64,000 bases of DNA from Bacillus sp. HMF5848 (GTDB lineage: Bacteria > Bacillota > Bacilli > Bacillales > HMF5848), in NCBI RefSeq assembly GCF_003944835.1, contig NZ_RWIV01000001.1, positions 3,506,530 to 3,570,529 on the forward strand, given 5' to 3'. A program made the translations under genes and the position numbers. The notes below the pieces were generated by a model, which saw only the letters and a list, made by a program, of their open reading frames with translations, had not been told where the DNA came from and did no database searches. Position 1 is the stretch's first letter. Each line of letters starts with the position of its first letter. Shown here in pieces: positions 55,803 through 64,000 of this stretch.

Positions 55803-56822
55803 TTATTTTTCTCTAGTAGAATCTTCTGTTAACTGAATGGTCGTGCTATAGGTTTGCGCCACTATATCTCCATTACTTTGTAACGGTCTTGTTTCTACTG
55901 ATAGATTTATTTCTCTTTCTATTTGATTAGAGCCCACGCCCATCACAAACACATCACCGTTTTTCATCACATACTCTTTCATTTCACTCGTACCACTACC
56001 AAATTGAACTTTTGTCAGTTCTATGTCTCCTTGCCCCTCATAATACAGTTCAAGACTGTACTTCCAAAAGTCACTCTCATGTTTAGGTGTAATAATAGCT
56101 TGGAACATACCTATTTGTTGTTTAATCGGTTCTAATACAACCACTTCTTTAGATGCCATTGTATTTTGTAAATAGACCTGATTGTCACCCGTGTCAATGC
56201 TGATCCCCATCAATAATGGCTCTAACATTGATATACTTTGACTGGAGAGGTTTTTCACATCAAATGACACATATCCTTTTATTACAATGGTACTACCATC
56301 AGACGAGTATATTTCGTCATCGTAATCTATTACGTTTTTCGTAATGAATTCATTATAAACAGGTTGTATGTCTTGTGCCTGTTTATTTGTTTTGTTATTA
56401 AGTTTCACCTCATAGCTAAGAACTTGGATATGGGGTTCTGCTCCTTGAGAAAGTACCGTTGCAACATCTTCAATTGTAAATTCGTTAACTATTTCTTCTT
56501 TTAAAGAAATATAGCCGTCTTGCACAATCATTAGAATTTGGCGATTTTCTTTTTCAAATACATGCTGTGCACCAAGCTGCAAAGAGGTATTCTCTTTCCA
56601 ACCATATTTTTCAATTTCCTTTATATAGTCGGATGGAATGCCTTGTAAAAAGCTCATATCTTCATATTTCAAAAAAACATGAGAACCTAATGTTTCACTG
56701 TTATCCTCCTGTTTAGGTACAGGGAAATCAGGAAAGATCTCAGATTCATGAAAAGTAACTCGGTCAGAAGAACATCCTGTTAAAAGTATTAAGACAAATA
56801 TGAATGCAGTTATATATTTCAT
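55803..56822 (-). CDS. Lipoprotein of unknown function
   Basis: A 339-residue product: 'MKYITAFIFVLILLTGCSS' is a type II signal (lipobox LLTGC). The mature part is mainly beta-structured with no recognisable family; 'FHESEIFPDFPVPKQED' follows the anchor. ATG 56822 with AAAGGAGACT. Upstream neighbour is the suf terminator; downstream is the flavin reductase gene, probably in one transcript. Confidence 0.75.
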   Translation of the reverse strand: MKYITAFIFVLILLTGCSSDRVTFHESEIFPDFPVPKQEDNSETLGSHVFLKYEDMSFLQGIPSDYIKEIEKYGWKENTSLQLGAQHVFEKENRQILMIVQDGYISLKEEIVNEFTIEDVATVLSQGAEPHIQVLSYEVKLNNKTNKQAQDIQPVYNEFITKNVIDYDDEIYSSDGSTIVIKGYVSFDVKNLSSQSISMLEPLLMGISIDTGDNQVYLQNTMASKEVVVLEPIKQQIGMFQAIITPKHESDFWKYSLELYYEGQGDIELTKVQFGSGTSEMKEYVMKNGDVFVMGVGSNQIEREINLSVETRPLQSNGDIVAQTYSTTIQLTEDSTREK

Positions 56823-56904
56823 ACATAAGTCTCCTTTACATTTCTATTTTCAAGTGTAGCATGAACCGAGCCCACTTTACCAAAAATTTCATTTTACATA
56901 AAAC

Positions 56905-56950
56905 ACAAAAAACCGGATAGGGCACTGTTTTATCAGTGTCCGCTATCCGG
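56905..56950 (-). terminator. Terminator of the suf operon
   Basis: Minus-strand CCGGATAGCGGACACTG / CAGTGCCCTATCCGG stem, ATAAAA loop, then TTTTTTG. Confidence 0.88.
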
Positions 56951-56990
56951 GGAATAGTTTATGCTCTTGGGTACCATTTTTAAAATAGTA

Positions 56991-58388
56991 TTATCCGATA
57001 GAACCTTCCATCTCGAACTTGATTAAGCGGTTCATTTCAACTGCATATTCCATTGGTAGTTCCTTTGTAAACGGCTCAATGAAGCCCATTACGATCATTT
57101 CTGTTGCTTCTTGCTCAGAAATACCACGGCTCATCAAGTAGAATAATTGCTCTTCTGATACTTTTGAAACCTTTGCTTCGTGCTCTAATGAAATGTTATC
57201 ATTTAAGATTTCATTGTAAGGAATCGTATCAGATTTAGATTTATTATCCATAATTAATGTGTCACACTCGATGTTAGCACGTGCACCTTCTGCTTTACGC
57301 CCAAAGTGAACGATACCACGATATGTTACATTACCGCCTTGTTTAGAAATAGATTTAGATACAATAGTAGATGATGTGTTAGGTGCTAAATGAATCATTT
57401 TAGCTCCTGCATCCTGGTGCTGCCCTTTCCCAGCAATCGCAATAGAAAGAGTCATACCACGTGCACCTTCACCTTTTAAAATACAGGCTGGATACTTCAT
57501 TGTTAGCTTCGAACCGATGTTACCATCAATCCATTCCATCGTTGCATTTTCTTCACAAACAGTACGCTTAGTTACAAGGTTATACACGTTGTTTGCCCAG
57601 TTCTGAATTGTCGTATAGCGGCAATAGCCACCTTTTTTAACAATAATTTCAACTACGGCACTATGAAGCGAGTTTGTTGTATACACAGGAGCTGTACAGC
57701 CTTCAACGTAATGAACATGTGCCCCCTCATCTACGATAATAAGAGTACGTTCAAATTGCCCCATGTTCTCAGAGTTAATACGGAAATATGCTTGTAAAGG
57801 TGTATCAACCTTTACACCTGGTGGTACGTAAATAAATGAACCACCTGACCATACTGCTGAGTTAAGTGCTGAGAATTTGTTATCAGTAGGTGGAATGACA
57901 GTCGCCCAATGCTTTTTGAAGATTTCTTCGTTTTCTTTAAGCGCTGTATCAGTATCCTTAAAGACAATACCTAAATCTTCAAGGTCTTCTTTCATGTTAT
58001 GATACACTACCTCAGACTCATATTGAGCAGATACACCAGCTAAATACTTTTGCTCTGCTTCAGGAATACCTAATTTATCAAACGTACGTTTAATCTCTTC
58101 AGGCACCTCATCCCATGAACGCTCTGATTTTTCCGATGGTTTAACATAATATGTTATCTCATCAAAGTTAAGCCCTGCTAAGTCACCACCCCACTGTGGC
58201 ATAGGAAGCTTATAAAAATGCTCAAGTGACTTCAAGCGAAAGTCAAGCATCCATTGAGGCTCATTCTTCATACGAGAAATTTCCTCAACAATCTCCTTTG
58301 TTAACCCACGGCCAGAACGGAAAATCGAAACGTCCTTATCTCTAAACCCATATTTATAATCACCGATTTCCGGCATTTTTTTAGCCAT
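56991..58388 (-). CDS. sufB: SufB, Fe-S scaffold subunit
   Basis: A 465-residue subunit of the SufBCD scaffold on which clusters are built. Conserved '[20 protein letters not shown]', '[13 protein letters not shown]', '[18 protein letters not shown]' and '[20 protein letters not shown]' (Glu/His/Cys cluster ligands region). 12 bases after sufU. Last gene of sufC-D-S-U-B. Essential in B. subtilis. Confidence 0.95.
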   Translation of the reverse strand: MAKKMPEIGDYKYGFRDKDVSIFRSGRGLTKEIVEEISRMKNEPQWMLDFRLKSLEHFYKLPMPQWGGDLAGLNFDEITYYVKPSEKSERSWDEVPEEIKRTFDKLGIPEAEQKYLAGVSAQYESEVVYHNMKEDLEDLGIVFKDTDTALKENEEIFKKHWATVIPPTDNKFSALNSAVWSGGSFIYVPPGVKVDTPLQAYFRINSENMGQFERTLIIVDEGAHVHYVEGCTAPVYTTNSLHSAVVEIIVKKGGYCRYTTIQNWANNVYNLVTKRTVCEENATMEWIDGNIGSKLTMKYPACILKGEGARGMTLSIAIAGKGQHQDAGAKMIHLAPNTSSTIVSKSISKQGGNVTYRGIVHFGRKAEGARANIECDTLIMDNKSKSDTIPYNEILNDNISLEHEAKVSKVSEEQLFYLMSRGISEQEATEMIVMGFIEPFTKELPMEYAVEMNRLIKFEMEGSIG

Positions 58389-58400
58389 TCTAGAACCTCC

Positions 58401-61367
<2,967 letters not shown>

Positions 61368-61381
61368 GATCCCCCTATCGC

Positions 61382-62167
61382 TTACACTTCTTGGCCGACA
61401 GTTTCGTCTTCAATACCTAACTCCTGCTTAATCCAATCGTACCCTTCTGCTTCCAAGCGGTGTGCAAGTTCTGGACCGCCTGATTTCACGATTTTACCTT
61501 GCATCATAACGTGAACGAAATCAGGTGTGATGTAGTTAAGTAGACGTTGATAGTGTGTAATGATTAAACATCCAAAGTCTTCGCCGCGCATATCATTAAT
61601 ACCTTTAGAAACGACCTTCAACGCATCAATATCCAAACCTGAGTCAATTTCATCAAGAATGGCAATTTTAGGCTCAAGCATCATTAATTGAAGGATTTCA
61701 TTACGTTTCTTTTCTCCACCAGAGAACCCTTCATTCACATAGCGCTGTGCCATATTAACGTCCATTTCTAAGAAATCCATCTTTTTATCCATAGTTTTAA
61801 TGAATTTCATTAATGAAACTTCATTACCTTCTTCACGCTTAGCGTTGATAGCAGAACGTAAGAAATCTGCATTCGTAACACCAGAAATTTCTGAAGGATA
61901 TTGCATTGCTAAAAACAGACCAGCCTTAGCTCGCTCATCCACTTCCATTTCTAATACATCTTCCCCATCTAACGTAATTGTTCCTTGTGTCACTTCGTAT
62001 TTAGGGTGACCCATAATAGCACTTGATAAAGTTGACTTACCTGTACCGTTTGGACCCATTACCGCATGAATCTCTCCACCCTTAATTTCTAGATTAACTC
62101 CTTTAAGAATTTCTTTCCCGTCAATTGCTACATGTAAATCTTTAATTGATAAAGTAGAACCAGACAT
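61382..62167 (-). CDS. sufC: SufC, ATPase of SufBCD
   Basis: A 261-residue ABC ATPase: Walker A 'GPNGTGKSTLS', signature 'NEGFSGGEKKRNEI', Walker B 'IAILDEIDSGLDID'. ATG 62167 lies 7 bases after GGAGG; the ATG two codons earlier is too close to it. First gene of the operon. Confidence 0.95.
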   Translation of the reverse strand: MSGSTLSIKDLHVAIDGKEILKGVNLEIKGGEIHAVMGPNGTGKSTLSSAIMGHPKYEVTQGTITLDGEDVLEMEVDERAKAGLFLAMQYPSEISGVTNADFLRSAINAKREEGNEVSLMKFIKTMDKKMDFLEMDVNMAQRYVNEGFSGGEKKRNEILQLMMLEPKIAILDEIDSGLDIDALKVVSKGINDMRGEDFGCLIITHYQRLLNYITPDFVHVMMQGKIVKSGGPELAHRLEAEGYDWIKQELGIEDETVGQEV

Positions 62168-62227
62168 TCCCATTCCTCCAACGTTATAAAATTCAATAAA
62201 TATAAAGCTTTGCTCTATATTTTATTA

Positions 62228-62247
62228 ATTCTCAATCTATTCTCATT
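62228..62247. promoter_or_regulatory. 11-bp direct repeats at the suf start region
   Basis: ATTCTCAAT and ATTCTCATT at 11-base spacing, just downstream of the putative suf -10. Part of the motif AATGAGAATAGAT also seen in the sufR-like promoter. Confidence 0.4.
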
Positions 62248-62250
62248 ACA

Positions 62251-62279
62251 ATCTTATAACAAATAAATTTTAGAATCAA
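62251..62279 (-). promoter_or_regulatory. Putative sigma-A promoter of sufCDSUB
   Basis: TTGATT (62279-62274), 17 bases, TAAGAT (62256-62251) on the minus strand, about 85 bases before sufC. Confidence 0.45.
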
Positions 62280-62308
62280 CAAAATCGTCCTAGTTACTTA
62301 CGACTTTT

Positions 62309-62324
62309 TAAACAAAAATGTTTA
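62309..62324. promoter_or_regulatory. Inverted repeat TAAACA-AAAA-TGTTTA, candidate SufR operator
   Basis: Perfect 6-bp arms identical to those at 42399-42414. A further perfect inverted repeat AAGTCT-TTT-AGACTT follows at 62327-62341. Confidence 0.55.
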
Positions 62325-62399
62325 TAAAGTCTTTTAGACTTAGAAATCTATGTATATATTCATGCATTTAGTGTGTACTTTTCTTTGTAAAAATAACAA

Positions 62400-62432
62400 T
62401 AAAAAATACAATACCAGCCCGGAGGCTGGTAT
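62400..62432 (-). terminator. Terminator after the 47-residue gene
   Basis: ATACCAGCC / GGCTGGTAT with TCCG-type loop and TGTATTTTTT on the minus strand. Confidence 0.85.
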
Positions 62433-62449
62433 CTTAAATGTTATACTTA

Positions 62450-62593
62450 TTATCCTTCATGCATTTTACGGTCAAAGTCTTGCACTATTCTTCGACTTGC
62501 AATATACTCCTGTTCGCGACGTTGCTCTACCTTCATTCTCTCCTTAAAGACCCGTCGATACACCTCGTAGCCAATTCCATGTGAGCTGTACAT
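62450..62593 (-). CDS. Small basic protein, unknown (47 aa)
   Basis: Read by eye. ATG 62593, 5-6 bases after GGAGA, opens 'MYSSHGIGYEVYRRVFKERM' then 'KVEQRREQEYIASRRIVQDF' and 'DRKMHEG'. An ATG four codons earlier (62605) lacks a site. A terminator 20 bases after the stop supports a real transcript. The composition (many Arg, Glu, Tyr) suggests a helical, possibly nucleic-acid-binding peptide. No family recognised. Confidence 0.55.
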   Translation of the reverse strand: MYSSHGIGYEVYRRVFKERMKVEQRREQEYIASRRIVQDFDRKMHEG

Positions 62594-62605
62594 CGCTTTC
62601 TCCAT

Positions 62606-63063
62606 CTCAGTTGTATAATGCAGTTTCAAAGGTTGAATAATGAACCAATCCTTTCAGATTTTATTTACAGTCATTATCGTATCACCATTATGCTCTTCAC
62701 GACAAACTTCAAAAAATTGGATTTAGCTCGCTAAAGACCCCTATTTAATGATTCTACAATCTCGAACAATTAACTTTATATATTTACTCCTAATTCCTAC
62801 GATTTACTATGTAACATCATCTTACAAACAAAACTGACACTCCCACACCTGAAAGAGTGGAGGCTCATTCACTTGCACACTTCTCCCGTATCTCGGTAAT
62901 GTTTAGGTCTGTAGTCTAGTATTTAATTGTACTAGTTATTGTTGGCCGTAGGGGGGTGGTTTGTAATAATCTCTAGTGTTAGTGTTTTCATGGTGACTAC
63001 ATTTTGATGGTGCCAAAGAATCTTATTAAAATAAAGCTAAAATTAATTGCTCCGGGTATTGGG
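62606..63063. other. Intergenic region, no gene
   Basis: AT-rich, then mixed composition. No ORF with a ribosome site was seen. It ends where the 23-bp direct repeats begin. Confidence 0.4.
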
Positions 63064-63109
63064 GTGAGCTTGCGCGCGAGGTAAATGTGAGTTTACGCGC
63101 GAATGGGAT
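63064..63109. repeat. Two 23-bp direct repeats with GCGCGC cores
   Basis: GTGAGCTTGCGCGCGAGG and GTGAGTTTACGCGCGAAT, period 23. Confidence 0.6.
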
Positions 63110-63164
63110 GGTCACAATTGAGATTCACACTAACTTCACTAGCATTACAATACTGAACAATATA

Positions 63165-63190
63165 AAAAGGACCACTTTTCATGGCCCCTC
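63165..63190 (-). terminator. Terminator of yurZ
   Basis: GGGCCA / TGGTCC (one G-U pair) followed by TTTTTATA on the minus strand. Confidence 0.6.
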
Positions 63191-63205
63191 ACTACATTTT
63201 ATATT

Positions 63206-63574
63206 TTAATGTCTATTTGTTGGTAGTTCATTTATACACTCTTGTACCAATGTGACGGCGTGGCTCATAGCATGCCCTCCGCCAAATGCACCAGCTACGC
63301 CACAAGCTTCTAGAATTTGCTGTTCAGTACAACCTTGGTCAAGACAACCTTTTGTATGGTAGACCATACAGTACTCATCTCCTGTAGCAACAGCAATTCC
63401 TAGTGCGACGAGCTGCTTCTCACGCTGTGTTAATGCACCTTCCTTAAAGCAAGCTTCTGTAAAAGCATTGTATGCGTGTGCTACTTCTGGAAGCTTTTGT
63501 GTAAAAGTGCCCACGCCTTCTTTATAATGATGTAATGTGGCTTCTGTAGATGTTTGTGGTTCGCGATAATCCAT
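63206..63574 (-). CDS. yurZ: YurZ-like carboxymuconolactone decarboxylase/AhpD-family protein
   Basis: A 122-residue CMD-family protein. 'REKQLVALGIAVATGDEYCM' then 'VYHTKGCLDQGCTEQQILEA' gives the CxxxH active-site pattern instead of AhpD's CxxC. It lies next to the suf operon, as B. subtilis yurZ does. ATG 63574 after GGGAGTGA; the GTG three codons earlier is inside the site. Probable peroxidase/decarboxylase-like activity, unproven. Confidence 0.85.
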   Translation of the reverse strand: MDYREPQTSTEATLHHYKEGVGTFTQKLPEVAHAYNAFTEACFKEGALTQREKQLVALGIAVATGDEYCMVYHTKGCLDQGCTEQQILEACGVAGAFGGGHAMSHAVTLVQECINELPTNRH

Positions 63575-63908
63575 ACTTGTCACTCCCTAATAAATATCAT
63601 CGTTATTAGTATGGATATTGCTCTCATGCGTTATGCCTTACTTTTCAAAATGACTACCCTACCTGTTTCTTCTTTTATAAACAAGCCGCAACTAAATCAA
63701 TTAAAGCACCGAATACAGCCAAACACTTTAACTAGGTACAGAGTCGACACCAACTGGATTTCTACTCGACATGGATTGGGTATCTATTTTACATCAAACA
63801 GGTATCTACTCGACACGAATTGGGTATGTATTCGACAAACCCTCTCACTGGATCTAAAAGTTAGACTAAATCCACCTACAACTTTTGCTTGAGCACTAAT
63901 TGTCCTAA
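63575..63908. other. Intergenic region with tandem repeats
   Basis: The plus-strand frame across it (63554-63892) lacks a ribosome site and is read through 22-bp repeats, so it is not called. Holds the repeat at 63741-63849. Confidence 0.5.
63741..63849. repeat. Imperfect 22-bp tandem repeats
   Basis: Five units, at 63741, 63762, 63784, 63806 and 63828, of the form CTACTCGACAYGAATTGGGTAT; the third unit has diverged and the first is 21 bases. Confidence 0.75.
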
Positions 63909-63946
63909 TAAAAATCCCGACTACTTCTACATAGTCGGGATTTTTT
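63909..63946. terminator. Terminator at the 3' end of the metQ-like gene
   Basis: AAAATCCCGACTA / TAGTCGGGATTTTTT stem. Good on both strands. Confidence 0.85.
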
Positions 63947-63951
63947 ACTAT

Positions 63952-64000
63952 TTATTTTGCAGCTGGGATTACAGCGCCGCTGTAGTTTTCTGAGATAAAG
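63952..64000 (-). CDS. metQ: C-terminus of probable MetQ methionine-binding lipoprotein (cut by window edge)
   Basis: Only 15 codons are visible, ending 'FISENYSGAVIPAAK' and stop. A 'GAVIP' end is typical of MetQ/NlpA substrate-binding lipoproteins, and B. subtilis has metQ after yurZ. Short evidence, so identity is inferred largely from synteny. Confidence 0.6.
   Translation of the reverse strand, partial: FISENYSGAVIPAAK

Noticed and set aside
63741-63849. CRISPR array
   Set aside because: Units are head-to-tail with no unique spacers between them and no cas genes nearby.
63554-63892. Plus-strand ORF of 112 codons
   Set aside because: Reads antisense to yurZ and through tandem repeats; no ribosome site.

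Overview
The window is a stretch of low-GC Firmicute chromosome, almost certainly from a spore-forming member of the Bacillaceae that is not Bacillus subtilis itself. The evidence is the strong AGGAGG-type ribosome binding sites, frequent TTG and GTG starts, sporulation-associated genes (yunB, yutH, yutC, a lytH-type cortex peptidase, a YuzC-like coat protein), and long runs of gene order shared with the B. subtilis bioY-pepA-yui-yum-yut-yun and suf regions. There are no rRNA or tRNA genes, prophage, insertion sequences or CRISPR arrays. Several genes too short for routine ORF calling were read by eye: a DUF2187 protein, yuiA, metS and two small unknowns. Both window edges cut a gene: a response regulator on the left and the last codons of a probable MetQ on the right.

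Region by region. 1-5.5 kb is a nitrous-oxide-reductase accessory (nos) locus: nosD-nosL-nosY-nosF on the minus strand, a second, convergent nosL, a beta-propeller lipoprotein and an overlapping response regulator. No nosZ lies inside the window. 5.6-9.4 kb holds a PatB/MalY lyase, a GNAT acetyltransferase, a Cu/Zn superoxide dismutase lipoprotein, a small membrane protein and KapD exonuclease. 9.7-12.8 kb has a LuxR-type regulator and an MFS exporter. 13-18 kb is a compact chemosensory operon: CheW, CheA with an extra C-terminal CheW domain, a chemoreceptor and a STAS-domain protein, with no cheY, cheB or cheR beside it. 18-22.5 kb has small genes, yozB/ctaM, a MATE exporter and two kinds of dispersed repeat.

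22.6-45.8 kb is the conserved core. It contains biotin uptake (bioY with a probable BirA operator), aminopeptidase pepA, yuiD/C/B/A, type II NADH dehydrogenase (yumB), ferredoxin reductase (yumC), Fe-S carriers yutM and yutI, dapF, the hom-thrC-thrB threonine operon with coupled overlaps, yutH, yutG, yutF, a SufR-type Fe-S repressor, yutE, yutD, yutC and lipoyl synthase. 46-55 kb is the yun cluster (lytH/yunA, yunB-F), with a sodium-coupled transporter plus its small MetS subunit and an HD-GYP phosphodiesterase inserted. 55-64 kb ends with a flavin reductase, a lipoprotein, the sufC-D-S-U-B operon, yurZ and the metQ end.

The genes group around three themes. The first is Fe-S cluster building and use: sufCDSUB, yutI, yutM, lipA, yumC and the SufR-type regulator. 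The second is copper and respiration: nos accessory genes, Cu/Zn SOD, CtaM/YozB and NDH-2. The third is sporulation and envelope. The most useful new observation is an identical inverted repeat, TAAACA-N4-TGTTTA, in front of both the sufR-like gene and the suf operon, about 20 kb apart. It is a candidate SufR operator that would tie the two loci into one regulon.
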